A stretch of DNA of 64,000 bases, taken from the NCBI GenBank assembly GCA_947462335.1, contig OX381715.1:42997472-43061471 (forward strand), read 5' to 3'. Origin of the DNA: Harmothoe impar. Taxonomy: Eukaryota > Annelida > Polychaeta > Phyllodocida > Polynoidae. A program made the position numbers and the translations under genes. Within the stretch, counting starts at the first letter, position 1. Every line of letters begins with the position of its first letter. This document shows, one piece after another, positions 1 through 11,031 of this stretch. The notes beneath the pieces are model-generated. The model saw only the letters and a program-made list of their open reading frames with translations, was not told the DNA's origin and ran no database searches.

Positions 1-2414
1 ACTGGTTTCTCGGCCGTACATTCGGCTGCGAAATGTCCGGTCTCCTGGCACCTAAAACACTTCACCGTTGCTCGATCTAGCTTCGGTCGTTTCTGGTAGT
101 CCAACAATCCTTTCATTTCTTCCATCATGGCCATTAACCGTTTCTCATTCTCTGATGACGCTCCTACCTGGGGAGTAGGGATGGGCTTAGAGCTTGCCTC
201 TACTGGCTTCTCTTTCTCAGGTGGTTTACTACCATTTTTCTTCCACCGATTTTTCCGCTCCCACTTATCTCCCCCTATCGCTGCAATTCTTTCCTCCTCC
301 GAACCATCGTCCGAATCACTTTCTTCTGGAGCGGCCGTATGTGCAGACGCCACTCTTTGGTTGGGTACGAACCCAGAAAGTAGTCGTTTCTTCTTTTCGT
401 GCTGACCGATAGCCAAAAAGAAGTCCACCATTGAGGATCCTCGCCCCCATTCCTTCTGGACGAGTTCCGCATGGGACGGGTCCCTCAGTCCTTTTATGAA
501 GTGTGTGAATAGTTCATCCAAGAAATATTCATCATCCCGTCTCCAATAAGGTCGAGCCTTTTGCAACAATCTTTGAAGCTCCAGTCCGAATACTTTCGGA
601 GACTCTTTTGGTTTCTGTGTTCGTACCTGGAATTCCGACCAAGGATCGTTCGCGGACAGCACCCCAAAGATGTGTGTGGCGGCTGCTACCAATTGGTCAT
701 AGTTTCCATCTTCCCCATACGTTTCTCGCCAATCATCTACAGCTATGCGTCCCGGACCTTCGCTCAACCATTTAATCAGAGGACCCAAGGAAGCCTCCTT
801 GTCCCACCCATGATAACGGTTATCGTCGCAAAAGTCTTGGTAGCTTTCCTTCCAATTCTCTCCATTGAACCGCCGGGGAGTTCGAACAGGCTTCCGGGCA
901 CTGTTCTGACTCCATACCAGTCTATCAGACTGCCTCCGGCTCCATTCCATTATTTCCGACTCATCTTCCCGGGTCCGACTGCAACAGTCTATCCCCATTC
1001 CTTGTATACAAGGATCGGATTCTACTATGGCAGCAACCCTCGGGCCCATAGATGATCGTTTTGTCAACCTCCTCGGAGCAGGGACTGGTCTGGGTGCCCC
1101 TCCTCTTGGATTTGGCTGAGTTCGTTCAGGACTGGGGGGGTAACCTCCGTACGAACCAGGGTTCGGCACAGGTCTGGCTCCTCCTCCCGGATTTGTTCCA
1201 GGGCTCGGAGCACCACTTGCCCCTCTGCTCGGAATCGATCCTCCCCCTTCATTATAGGACTGATGTCCTTCGTTCGATCCGGCTCCGGGCAATGGTGCCC
1301 GATACTGGTAGGTTATATTATATACCGGTGGTGGTGGCACCATATAGTTATGTCCTGCCAGCGTGTCGTCCGCAAAAGGATGCAGAGAGCCGTAACTGTG
1401 GTTCATTCGTTTTGGTGGGGCCTCACTCGTCAGATCATGGGTGCTAGAGATCTCTTTCTCCTCAGTTCCCCCATACGTGACCTTACGATAAGTCTCATTC
1501 GGGACAGTCCCTCCCTGGGTTCGTTCATACTTTCCTTCCGAAACAACCCCCCGTGTTTCGATGGGATCTACCGTAGTCAATATCGGACTAGGTGTGGATG
1601 CAACATGTTTAGGCAGCTTGGCTCCCTCATTCATTGGTTCCTGGCGCCTAGTCTCTTCTTCTTTGCGGATCTCTTCTATCTGACTCTGATAGGCCAAGTA
1701 GGTATCATTGATCTCATCTTTCTTTTTCTGAATATTTTCGAGGTCAGCCTTCATGTCGATTCGAGCTTGCTTCAACGCCTCTCGTTCTTGCTCGAACTGT
1801 TCCCGCAGGGCCTCGCCGGCTTTCTCTTCCTTTGAGTAATCAGCCTTGATTTTCTTGACCCTTTTGGATTGTCGTTCGATCTCGCTTTCATAGGTATCCC
1901 GAAGATCACGACTTCGGCGAGCCTCTTCCTTCTCTTTCTGGAGTTGTGCTTGCTCCTCGGTCAGACTATGTTGAGCAGTCTTCACTTTCTGTTGGACCTT
2001 GGCCAACTGAGAAGTTTCGAGAGCCAACTGTTCACTTATATATTTCCTATCCGCTTGGATTCTGGATTTTACTTCACTCAATTCCGCAGCTTCCTTCTGG
2101 TTCTGTGCGATGACCCTTGCTTTTTCGTGGGCCAATCGGATCAAATCCTCATTCATGGCTGTATGCCGATCCCTCATTGACTCCTCTTCTGCTTTCAATT
2201 TCTCGCAGTAGGCGTCATAATCAGGGACCTGTCGACCTCTTCTAGACAAGTCTCGTTCCATATGTCCGAGGTTCGGTTCGGAGGGAAGCATGTCCGCCCA
2301 TGGGTTCCCTCTGAACGGATTGGTATTCGGCACCGTCCTGGGAGGAGGAAATTCTCCCGGAGTTCGAAAAATCAGACTCCTCTTTCGACCTTTTTTATTC
2401 TCTGGAGTATGCAT
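1..2414 (-). CDS. gag: Gag polyprotein of LTR retrotransposon (partial, runs off the window)
   Basis: Structural protein of a retroelement particle. The minus-strand frame is open from 2564 to base 1 with no stop. The first ATG is at 2414, but about 50 sense codons precede it, so the true start is uncertain. Order along the protein: a charged N-terminal part; a long Glu/Lys/Gln/Arg-rich coiled coil (about 2230-1640); a Pro/Gly-rich linker (about 1560-1080); a capsid-like core (about 920-450) with features typical of retrotransposon Gag, including an RRFNGENWKES segment, a DPWSEF segment and an LxxLFTHFIKGL helix; an acidic/basic linker; and a CCHC zinc knuckle (C-x2-C-x4-H-x4-C, starting KCFRC) near 16-62. 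The knuckle should bind the element's RNA. The coiled coil ahead of the capsid region is unusually long. It is certainly a Gag; only the start is in doubt. Confidence 0.92.
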   Translation of the reverse strand, partial: MHTPENKKGRKRSLIFRTPGEFPPPRTVPNTNPFRGNPWADMLPSEPNLGHMERDLSRRGRQVPDYDAYCEKLKAEEESMRDRHTAMNEDLIRLAHEKARVIAQNQKEAAELSEVKSRIQADRKYISEQLALETSQLAKVQQKVKTAQHSLTEEQAQLQKEKEEARRSRDLRDTYESEIERQSKRVKKIKADYSKEEKAGEALREQFEQEREALKQARIDMKADLENIQKKKDEINDTYLAYQSQIEEIRKEEETRRQEPMNEGAKLPKHVASTPSPILTTVDPIETRGVVSEGKYERTQGGTVPNETYRKVTYGGTEEKEISSTHDLTSEAPPKRMNHSYGSLHPFADDTLAGHNYMVPPPPVYNITYQYRAPLPGAGSNEGHQSYNEGGGSIPSRGASGAPSPGTNPGGGARPVPNPGSYGGYPPSPERTQPNPRGGAPRPVPAPRRLTKRSSMGPRVAAIVESDPCIQGMGIDCCSRTREDESEIMEWSRRQSDRLVWSQNSARKPVRTPRRFNGENWKESYQDFCDDNRYHGWDKEASLGPLIKWLSEGPGRIAVDDWRETYGEDGNYDQLVAAATHIFGVLSANDPWSEFQVRTQKPKESPKVFGLELQRLLQKARPYWRRDDEYFLDELFTHFIKGLRDPSHAELVQKEWGRGSSMVDFFLAIGQHEKKKRLLSGFVPNQRVASAHTAAPEESDSDDGSEEERIAAIGGDKWERKNRWKKNGSKPPEKEKPVEASSKPIPTPQVGASSENEKRLMAMMEEMKGLLDYQKRPKLDRATVKCFRCQETGHFAAECTAEKP

Positions 2415-2557
2415 TCGAGAGGCAATATCCCAGATTTCATTTATTTGGGCGACTGTGTAGTCCAATTCCCCATCTTCCAGCTCGGTTCCCGATCCTTCAT
2501 CCCCCCCGTTCCTTGACTGAGCCTCTGCCAGGGTCAGTCCGCTATCTCCTACATAAA

Positions 2558-2575
2558 ATCCTGGTCACGGCACCA
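2558..2575 (-). other. Primer binding site, tRNA-His type
   Basis: One base inside the LTR the minus strand reads TGGTGCCGTGACCAGGAT. The first 12 bases are complementary to the 3' end of a typical animal tRNA-His including CCA, and GGAT matches again after two mismatches. This is where reverse transcription would be primed. The tRNA assignment is from memory of tRNA-His sequence, not from a search. Confidence 0.75.
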
Positions 2576-2576
2576 G

Positions 2577-2897
2577 TGTAGAGTTCGTCTTTAGGTAATT
2601 CGATTAAATAAGGACTCGAACTGCAGTTTTCATGTAGAGATGCAAGAAACAGGATTTTATTAGCGTTCACCTGTACAATAAAGCTAGTCCTTGAGGTATA
2701 TGAGGTTCGATCGGTATATGATTATCTTTCGATGCTTTCAATATGTTATACAGTCAGAGACCTGAGAAGGTCTGCCAGAGCAAGGGGGTGAGGACAGCTT
2801 ATATACTGTCCGCCTCCGATAGGGGTGCCCCCTGGCTCCGGCCGCCCGAACTACCTTGTAGGCGTTCGATTACAATACTAATATTAGTGTCCCTACA
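2577..2897 (-). repeat. 5' LTR, bounded by TGTAG...CTACA
   Basis: On the minus strand the LTR starts TGTAGGGACAC (2897) and ends GAACTCTACA (2577), a 5-bp terminal inverted repeat with the canonical TG...CA ends. Inside it are a TATA box (minus strand, 2798-2805) and, about 140 bp downstream, an AATAAA polyadenylation signal (minus strand, 2656-2661), the usual U3-R-U5 order. The second LTR is outside the window, so the limits rest on these signals and on the adjoining primer site. Confidence 0.85.
2798..2805 (-). promoter_or_regulatory. TATA box of the LTR promoter
   Basis: TATATAAG on the minus strand within U3, about 90 bp from the LTR start and 140 bp before the AATAAA signal. Confidence 0.7.
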
Positions 2898-3248
2898 AAA
2901 GCAATAATTCCTCTAATTTCGATTGTGTTTTTTCTTCTGGAATGTAGGTATACGCTATAGCGTATCGTTGTTTGCTGCATTAGGCACAATGCTTAAATGT
3001 ACACTTTTCTCATAGATGGAGCATGAATGCCATCCTTGGAAAATTCAATTCAATTCAATTGCTTCAAATTTAACAGTATATTCTTTGCTGCAAGTTTGTC
3101 CTTTTCTTTTTTAAGATTACTGAACTTGTATATCAATAATCAACTAATGTAACCTTTTGATTCTACAGGATTAATGCATGCCGAAAGCAGTGTTGGCGAG
3201 TTCTTGACGGCAAATTCCCGTGAAACATGAGTACTAGTAACTAAGTCT

Positions 3249-3448
3249 TTAACCCTTTAGGTATGGCATGCCATCCTCACATGTGCTGCATTGGTGCATG
3301 ATGCAAACCCATTGTGGGTGTCTTAACCCGTCGGATTGCCGTTATGCGTGAATGCAGCACTGATGAGTTACTCTCTAGGGCTGCATCCATGCATCTTAAC
3401 AACCAATGTAATGATGCATTAATGCATTAGGCTGTCCTTAAAGGGTTC
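3249..3448. mobile_element. TTAA-type MITE copy
   Basis: Starts TTAACCCTTTAGG and ends CCTTAAAGGGTTCA, with the right target site mutated from TTAA. It contains both GCAGC/ATGCAT boxes of the family. Confidence 0.7.
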
Positions 3449-3705
3449 AAAATATAAGTTTTTCTCATATTGTTCACAGCAGCTTCAATACATGTGTACA
3501 CCAGTTCCACCAAGGGCAGAATGTCAGAGTGTAAAATCACTGTGCACCCCCCGGCTGGCGGGTCTACAGCCCCAGGGTTTGGCCACTTTTACTTTACACA
3601 TTTTTGGTGACTTTTTGGCAAGGCATGACCTGGCCTGACCCTGGAGGTTAAAGGTCATGGTAGATCCGGAAGGAGCTGCGCTGTGGGTCTGTGTTTACGT
3701 GTTTG

Positions 3706-3943
3706 GTAACTCTTAAGGACAGCATGATGCTTAAATCGTTTTTGTTTATTCATTGTCATGATGCATCAATGCATCACTTCTTTGATGCATCATGTCGATT
3801 CGGTCAGGAATGTATCAAGCCTACTGGATCGGCACGATGTATGAACGCAGCCTTTGGGAGTTAGTCGCTAGGCCTGCCTTCATGCATCATCACGACAAAA
3901 TGACAGTGTGAATAAAAGCCCTAGGTTGCCCTTAGGTGGTTAA
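3706..3943. mobile_element. TTAA-type MITE copy, diverged
   Basis: Left end TCTTAAGGACAGCATGATGC, right end CCCTTAGGTGGTTAA. The internal TGATGCATCAATGCATCA boxes are kept. Confidence 0.6.
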
Positions 3944-4573
3944 TATGAAGTATACCAGACCGACGGTGATACCATCCACTACTCTATACACAGACATATA
4001 TCTACACATAGGCGGATAGCGATAATTTGGGTGGCTCCATAAATGCAGCCATGTTAGTTCTGAATCCCTCGTGAGAATTAGGCAGGGACTAGACACCCAA
4101 ACACCATAAACTGCCAGGAACAAAATAAGTTGCGAGAGCAGAGCCAACATCTCACAAGACCGATGATGCCAACATACCCGTGTTATTACTGGAAACAAGT
4201 TCCCTCACGTTACTGCGCTATATAATACACCTCCTACCACATAATGGACACATATACACTTACTACCTTGTAATGGACACATACATAATGACCAAATCCC
4301 AGTGTCATTCTGCTACATATTACCAGCTTACTGTCCCAGTCAGGGATATGGGACACACACACAGCAGTGTTAAAACAACACCTAGACCCAACATGGGCAC
4401 CCGGCCAGGGTGGTGCCATGTAAAGGTGGGACATGTAGTGTACAGAGGCTAGGCCATTAACCCTGTAAGGGCAGCATAGTGCTTTAGTATAATTTATACC
4501 ACAGCGGGCACGGAGAACAACGCATTTCACACCTCTTGTATACTGTGTACAGCCTGTTATTACAGCTAGTGGT

Positions 4574-4688
4574 ATATAGTAGTTATAGGACTAGTACCAA
4601 TCTGTAGGGGTATTCAGTGAAGGAGCCTATAAGGCTCCTTCTCTGTATTTCGCGTACAGATTGGTACACGTCCTATAGCTACTACATA
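4574..4688. mobile_element. Short hairpin MITE
   Basis: Arms 4574-4606 and 4655-4688 are inverted (AGTAGTTATAGGAC...ACCAATCTGTA against its complement, few mismatches), with a second 21-bp inner palindrome, AAGGAGCC...GGCTCCTT, at 4620-4640. The whole can fold as one hairpin. Confidence 0.65.
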
Positions 4689-4692
4689 CAAT

Positions 4693-5594
4693 ATCAGTTA
4701 AAACGCCCCAATATTAACATTACAATTGCTTTCATTAACTATTTTCCCAGTGTTTGACATCGTTCTTTATGGTATCAATGTTCTCCCTTTTGTAATTCTG
4801 AGCTAGGAAAAGGCTGAATGCTATGGTTGTACACGCATATACAGGTTGTTAGGTTGTGTTTGCAGGGCAGGCCAGTTATATGCACTGGTGTCAATATGCA
4901 CCCCTAACTGGTCTAGATTTCTGTCCGTCGACAGCTATTCATTTATAAGAAATATATTGTAATTTTATTATGCTTAATTATGCATGGGGCCTAAAAACTT
5001 TCCATACGGGCATAAAATTATACAGATCATGTAATCAAATGCATAGGGGAGTCTTGAGCGTGTATCTAGATAATTGAGTGATGATTGATGTTCTTGACAT
5101 TATAGTAGGATCATATATAGTGTTTTCCCACATATATTTCTCAAATGATATGAAAAAACTAACAACATCTTGTGATGATTCTACCATAATATTGGCTGTA
5201 TTATCAAGAAAATGTGTTTTGAATATATGGTCCGAGGTATATTTATAAGATTTTCACAGAGCTTGATGTTGCTTTTTTCTCTAGCCATTTTGACAATTTT
5301 GACTGACAAACTATTTTAAACCAGTGAACACCAGTGGTACATAAGCTTGTCAGTCATACACATCCCATCTTTTTTGAAACAAAGTTTAGGCATCTTTATC
5401 GTCTCACTGTCATGTTTCCAGGACAAGTGATCATGGAAGCTAAAGTACGCTACAATTATGAATGCAAGTCGGTATCCTATAGTATAGTATACAGTATATA
5501 TATTTATGGCCATGAGTTGGTGTCGTTTTACTTTGAGCAGAAAAGTTGAAGGTTCACACATGTAATTTATCAGTCCTAACTTAGTGACTTAACG
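4693..5594. other. AT-rich non-coding stretch
   Basis: Nothing recognisable: AT-rich sequence with no long frame, no repeat shared with the rest of the window and no RNA gene seen. Confidence 0.5.
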
Positions 5595-5817
5595 TTAACC
5601 CTTTAAGGACGCCATAATGCCTTAATGCCTTAATGCCCTTGAATACAGTCCTGGAGAGTAACTCGCCAGGGCTGCAATTATGCATCATGCCAACCGACAG
5701 AGTTGAGACACTCCCGAAGCACCAATGCAGACCCTGAGAGTTACTCACTTGGACTGCATTGGTGCATCATGAAAACAAATGTCATCTTTCAGCAACATGC
5801 TGTTCTTAACAGGTTAA
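5595..5817. mobile_element. TTAA-type MITE with internal palindromes (best copy of the family)
   Basis: Flanked by TTAA on both sides; the ends are CCCTTTAAGGAC-like and its inverse. The inside consists of two imperfect palindromes, each built from GCAGCCCTGGCGAGT-like arms next to TGATGCATNAATGC boxes, separated by a GGGTCGGCATGATGC linker. No gene. TTAA targets and CCC-starting ends are typical of piggyBac-mobilised MITEs, so I infer that class. At least fifteen whole or partial copies lie in this window, making it the commonest repeat here. Confidence 0.75.
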
Positions 5818-5997
5818 TGTAGGCTCAGTGTTAGGATAACTGTCAGGGCGATATGAAATAGATCAGTAAATCATAACTAGGTCCTACCCCGATATACTGA
5901 TAAATGGGTGTTGTGTAAAGCTGTCAGAGTCACGCCATTCATCAGGACACGCCCGCTAACCCTTTCAGAGCACAAGTGCATACACTCTTGTGGGAGC

Positions 5998-6413
5998 GTG
6001 GACTAGGAAATCTTTCCAATCTTAAAATCGATATGCAATCTTTAAATTGATGATCTTAAAATCAATAATTTTAAAATGATAATCTTAGAATTAATAATCT
6101 TAACACCAGAGGGCACTACTGTCTTGGGGTAGAATGCACACTGCGGGCCCCTTGTTCCCCATAGCCTATGTAGCAGTTCCCAAATACAAGAAAAAGGAGG
6201 AAAAACAAAAATAAAGAAGCGGGGGTTCGGGAGCTCCGACATATGCAACAATATTACTAGTTCTAATATAGCGGCGCCATCCTTCCAATATTTAAAGCAA
6301 TGGTGAGCAGCGATAATCTCAAATAAATGTTATAATCTTGAATGTTATTAACTTTGAGATTGTAAAGTTTTTAAGATTATTGATTTTAAGATTGGAAAGA
6401 TTTTCTTGTCCAC
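5998..6413. mobile_element. TIR element with AATCTTAAAATC-type subterminal repeats
   Basis: Ends GTGGACTAGGAAATCTTTCC (left) and GGAAAGATTTTCTTGTCCAC (right) are inverted repeats. Both ends continue with repeats of (A/T)ATCTTAAAATC. A further inverted pair sits outside it at about 5956-5983 and 6613-6638 (CACTTGTGCATACT-like), so it may lie inside an older element. No gene. Confidence 0.6.
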
Positions 6414-6437
6414 ACTTCCATTTGAGTATGTCCCGAC

Positions 6438-6625
6438 GAGCCCCTTTAAGGGCAGCATTGTGCCCTCATGTAACATTCTCCTTTGTCGGCATGGTGCATA
6501 GATGCAGCAGTCATGAGTAATTCCCGCCGACTAAACGTGGTTGATACGCTCCTGCAATCATGCATCATGATGACCAAACGGATAAACCAGTATTAAAGCA
6601 ATCTTTGATGCCACTAAGGGGTTCA
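6438..6625. mobile_element. TTAA-type MITE copy, diverged
   Basis: CCCCTTTAAGGGCAGCAT at the left and CCACTAAGGGGTTCA at the right, with the GATGCAGCAG and TGCATCATGATGAC internal boxes. Confidence 0.55.
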
Positions 6626-7055
6626 CTTGTGCATACTATAGATCAATTTGGTTAGTCGTTATGTACTTTGTGCACATAATTTGTCACTAGAAATAAGAGA
6701 ATACATCCCCACAGGGTCCTTCATACACAGGGGATTTTGATACACAGGAGACATTGAAACGCAGGCTGTGGTTTCATATTATTTTTATGGGTAAGTGAAC
6801 ATCCCAAGAGTCACCTGAATAATTGTAAGGGGTATACTTATTTGAATTACATTGAACAACATACTTGGCGGTTGGTTATGCTGTGCCGTATGTGTCGGGC
6901 TACCCTCAAGCAGCATTTGCTCGTGCAGCCTCAGATGTTGTTATCTGAGACCTTTATCAAGATAAGTATTGACGTGATCACTACCACTCACAACTCAGCA
7001 CCCATCCGTCATACTTGTACACTAAACCTGTAACCCGCAACCCTGCAACACTCTA

Positions 7056-7272
7056 ACCATGATAAAAGAGGACATTTGTCGGCAGGATGCACCAAAGAAG
7101 CCCCTGCGAGTGACTCACTAGGGCTGCATTGCCGACCCTTTGGGAGAGTCTCAAACCCCTTGATACTTGAATGCAGCCCTGGTAAATAACTCACCAGGAC
7201 TGCATTCATGCATCAAGACAATTAACAACGGGCATCATGCATTATGGCTTTAAAGCATCCTTTAAAGGTTAA
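7056..7272. mobile_element. TTAA-type MITE copy, joined to a second partial copy
   Basis: Right end CCTTTAAAGGTTAA at 7259-7272. The left half of another copy runs on from the same TTAA (7269) to about 7385, giving a head-to-tail pair sharing one target site. Confidence 0.6.
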
Positions 7273-7427
7273 GGACAACATAGCGCTTTAATGCATTATG
7301 CCCTTTGTCGTTGTGATGCATGAATGCAGCTCTCGTGAGTAGCACTCCAGGGCTGCATGCATGCATCATGCCAATCCTTCAGGGCTTGACTCAGCCATGA
7401 TACATGTGCACTACTACCCAACCCCGC

Positions 7428-7545
7428 TAATAGGGACCTTTAGCAACCACGTAAAAGCTCATTAAACGCAGACGTAGCAGTGCTGAAAGGATAGGATACG
7501 TCTGCGTTTAATGAGCTACGTCGGGTTTGCTAAAGGTCCCTATTA
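7428..7545. mobile_element. Hairpin MITE with ~50-bp arms, TA target
   Basis: TAATAGGGACCTTTAGCAA at the left and its complement at the right, then AGCTCATTAAACGCAGACGT and its complement further in, leaving about 20 bp of loop. TA at both edges suggests a Tc1/mariner-type target (inference). Confidence 0.75.
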
Positions 7546-7758
7546 ACAGCGAGATGCCGCAATGCTTCAAGTCCACTTGTTCGACCAATGCTGTGCCGGT
7601 ACTGCCTTAATTTTCATACTAACCCTCTAGGATTGTATCAACCCTGTAGGATAGGTATGATGCATGTATGGGGCGCTGGGAAGTCACTCAACATGGTTGC
7701 ATTCAAGCAGACAAAAAGGCCCACTGTATTGCCTCCCTTTGCCTCCCTTTGCCGTCGG

Positions 7759-7961
7759 TATACCCTTTAAGGACGACATAATGCATTGATTAATGCATCC
7801 TACCCTTGGTCGTCAGGATGCATGTATGCAGTGCTGGCGAGGAACCCACCAGGGCTGCAACCCTACAAGGCATAGCCCCACAGAGTACTAGTTGGGGCTG
7901 CATTTGTGCAATATGATGAGAAATGTCATATTTTAGTGACATGCTATCCTGAAAGGGTTAA
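7759..7961. mobile_element. TTAA-type MITE copy
   Basis: Left end TACCCTTTAAGGACGACATA, right end TCCTGAAAGGGTTAA, with both internal palindromes recognisable. Confidence 0.65.
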
Positions 7962-8271
7962 TAGCATGGGTTCTGTATGTATGAGACGCCGTGTTCTACC
8001 CTGCTAAAGGGGTTACTTAAGGAGATGAATACCTGATATTATCTTACTCTCTGATCTTTCTCCTTTTATCCTCCTTTCATCTTTCTGATGTGAAATACCT
8101 TTTCTAGTTTGCCTGTGATTTACACAGAGGAGTGGGTGGTTACTGCTATGCGTGAGGTTGGGTTTATATTGTCATCCTGATTGGTCTGAGATTGCATTGA
8201 TACTTCTTGTCCGCCATCTTATGGTTTCGGTATTAAACCTATTTCTTTTCTCGAGCTATTTCCCTCTCTCT

Positions 8272-8390
<119 letters not shown>

Positions 8391-9314
8391 ACAATCTCTA
8401 CTTCATACATTCTTCAAATAGGACACAGAATGTCCATATGTTAAAGAGATATGACATTATATGTGAGTCAACATTGGAGGAGTTGTGATATGTATCGGTT
8501 TAATACCTATGTGGACAAACCATATGGAATTGGTCTTCCTTTGTGACATCTTCAGCTTCACCAAATGTATAAGTATTCATTATTTTCTTCTGATTTATAT
8601 ACTATCTACTATGATGGTAAACTCAATGACATATCTCATGTGTTATTATAACTTGGTTGATCCTTGTGACACACCTGGACTGGGAAAACCTATACACTAC
8701 TCGTCCCCACACCCTTCCGCCGCAAGGCTCTGGTAACTATCACCATGGCCTTGCACATTTTGCTGGATTTGGGCGATCCTTGCTGATAGGTTGGTACCAG
8801 TTCATAGGTGCTGGGACAGGAAGGACAAGGGGGGGGGCATGCCCCCCACCCCCGCCCCCAATCCTAGATATGAGTGGAGGGGCAGAGTAACTTCCTCCAG
8901 AACGAATTTGTGAAAAGGCTTATGAATAATATTCATTAGTACCCTGTAGAAGCCTCTTCATACTTAACTGATGAAACCTGATGTTTACCCATAAATTGGC
9001 CTAAAAAGTTATGGCAAGTTTTCCTCGGGGTATTAGCCTCTGATAGGTTTCCTATCACGTCACCTACGACGCTCGGAAACGCCCACCCAAAGCAGATTTG
9101 GCCACTCAAAATCAAGTTGCTTCCGGCACCACTCCCAGTAAACAGGAACAAAAATGTTGTTAGTTCTTCCATTATGCTATATTGTTCCAGTTCTTGTTTG
9201 CTGGTTCCAAGCTAACCATAGGAACTGCCTAAACCTAGCGAGAAGCCAAGGTCAAACTGGTGTTGACAAGTGGCATTGTGTTACAGAATGGTGCATGGGA
9301 CAAGTGTAGTAGCT
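8391..9314. other. Non-coding stretch
   Basis: No gene seen. The part near 9130-9310 (AACAGGAAC..., CATGGGACAAGTG) recurs at about 28060-28225 and weakly at 29440-29510, so it belongs to a dispersed repeat. Confidence 0.5.
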
Positions 9315-10292
9315 CTCACTGTGACTTGACGTCAGCTGCCACACAGCAGGTACAGCGGGTGTGAGACCAGACGTGACGTCAGCTGCCACACAGCAGGTAC
9401 AGCGGGTGTGAGACCAGACGTGACGTCAGCTGCCACACAGCAGGTACAGCGGGTGTGAGACCAGACGTGACGTCAGCTGCCACACAGCAGGTACAGCGGG
9501 TGTGAGACCAGACATGACGTCAGCTGCCACACAGCAGGTACAGCGGGTGTGAGACCAGACGTCTGTCAGCTGCCACACAGCAGGTACAGCGGGTGTGAGA
9601 CCAGACGTCTGTCAGCTGCCACACAGCAGGTACAGCGGGTGTGAGACCAGACGTCTGTCAGCTGCCACACAGCAGGTACAGCGGGTGTGAGACCAGACGT
9701 CTGTCAGCTGCCACACAGCAGGTACAGCGGGTGTGAGACCAGACGTGACGTCAGCTGCCACACAGCAGGTACAGCGGGTGTGAGACCAGACGTGACGTCA
9801 GCTGCCACACAGCAGGTACAGCGGGTGTGAGACCAGACGTCTGTCAGCTGCCACACAGCAGGTACAGCGGGTGTGAGACCAGACGTCTGTCAGCTGCCAC
9901 ACAGCAGGTACAGCGGGTGTGAGACCAGACGTGACGTCAGTTGCCACACAGCAGGTACAGCGGGTGTGAGACCAGACGTCTGTCAGCTGCCACACAGCAG
10001 GTACAGCGGGTGTGAGACCAGACGTCTGTCAGCTGCCACACAGCAGGTACAGCGGGTGTGAGACCAGACGTCTGTCAGCTGCCACACAGCAGGTACAGCG
10101 GGTGTGAGACCAGACGTCTGTCAGCTGCCACACAGCAGGTACAGCGGGTGTGAGACCAGACGTCTGTCAGCTGCCACACAGCAGGTACAGCGGGTGTGAG
10201 ACCAGACGTGACGTCAGCTGCCACACAGCAGGTACAGCGGGTGTGAGACCAGACGTGACGTCAGCTGCCACACAGCAGGTACAGCGGGTGTG
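9315..10292 (+). repeat. 46/47-bp minisatellite, about 21 copies
   Basis: Unit core CAGCTGCCACACAGCAGG followed by TACAGCGGGTGTGAGACCAG. Two versions alternate in blocks: a 47-bp form with GTGACGTCAG and a 46-bp form with GTCTGTCAG at the same place. Copies are otherwise nearly identical, so the array is young or homogenised. Frames through it on both strands are repeat artefacts. Confidence 0.95.
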
Positions 10293-11031
10293 CGGCTTAT
10301 ACATCTCTAAACACCAAACTGTAACAGGCCAAGTGCCTTTAAGGAGTTCACTCTGTCAGCCAACGGCAGCAGTTATCCAGTATACATGTACTCACACAGT
10401 CTGGAACGGGACTCCCGGGCTTGGGGGGGGGGGGGGCATCGATGGTGACTGCCGCCCTACAGCCCCCTTTTCCAACCTGAGAGGTCCTGGCAGTGTTTTG
10501 ACCACCCCTCCATTTAAATTGAGGCAAAACGTGCATACGGCACCATCCCTTTTAAGCGCCCGGCGCTTATACTTTGGAGGGCTGATTAAGCCGTGGCGCT
10601 TATACAAGACAGCCGCTTATTCAAGATCCAGATTTAGTGTTTAAGAGTTAATCAAAGACCCCTATACTCCACGTGCTTATACAAGACCGCCGCTTTAATA
10701 TTAAAAAACGGTACAGTGGTTACCGCCCCTTATATGGGGAAAGTGAAGTTCGAGGTCCAGACAGAGCAATGGCATAATCACAGATTAACACTGCAGACTT
10801 ACCAATAATCACTGCAAACTCACAAATTGGCCCTTTCTAGCAATCAGAAATAGTTATGTGGTCAATTAATGCTGCATAACGTCAAAAAACGTTCATACAG
10901 AAAGCCTTATTCCCTAATCCTCACTGGTATTAGGAGTTGAGTGCTTTTCCCCCTTACCCTCGGAATGGAGTGACCACCCCTCCTTTTTAGCCATACTGAC
11001 ATTCGGCCTTTAACGCTCTGAAAAGTCGTGC
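10293..11031. other. Non-coding stretch
   Basis: Contains a G13-14 run near 10424 and several GCGCTTATAC...AAGAC(A/C)GCCGCTT boxes (10550-10700), a motif that reappears around 27870-27960. No gene recognised. Confidence 0.5.

Larger units (their letters stand above)
1..2897 (-). mobile_element. LTR retrotransposon, 5' half (LTR, primer site, gag), cut by window edge
   Basis: Read on the minus strand, a 321-bp LTR (2577-2897) is followed by a tRNA-type primer binding site and a long Gag frame that is open to base 1. LTR, primer site and Gag with a CCHC knuckle identify a retrovirus-like (Ty3/gypsy or retroviral type) element. The undamaged ~2.5-kb frame suggests a young insertion. Pol and the 3' LTR would lie beyond the window start, so the clade cannot be settled and the target duplication cannot be checked. 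Confidence 0.93.
2898..4570. other. Non-coding stretch apart from MITE copies
   Basis: Outside the two MITE copies listed and a MITE left end at 4456-4500, no coding frame, RNA gene or clear repeat structure is visible. Short frames here lack domain features. Confidence 0.5.

Noticed and set aside
561..2516. Plus-strand frames of 84-190 codons at the window start
   Set aside because: They lie antisense to the Gag frame, which has a zinc knuckle and capsid features; these are shadows.
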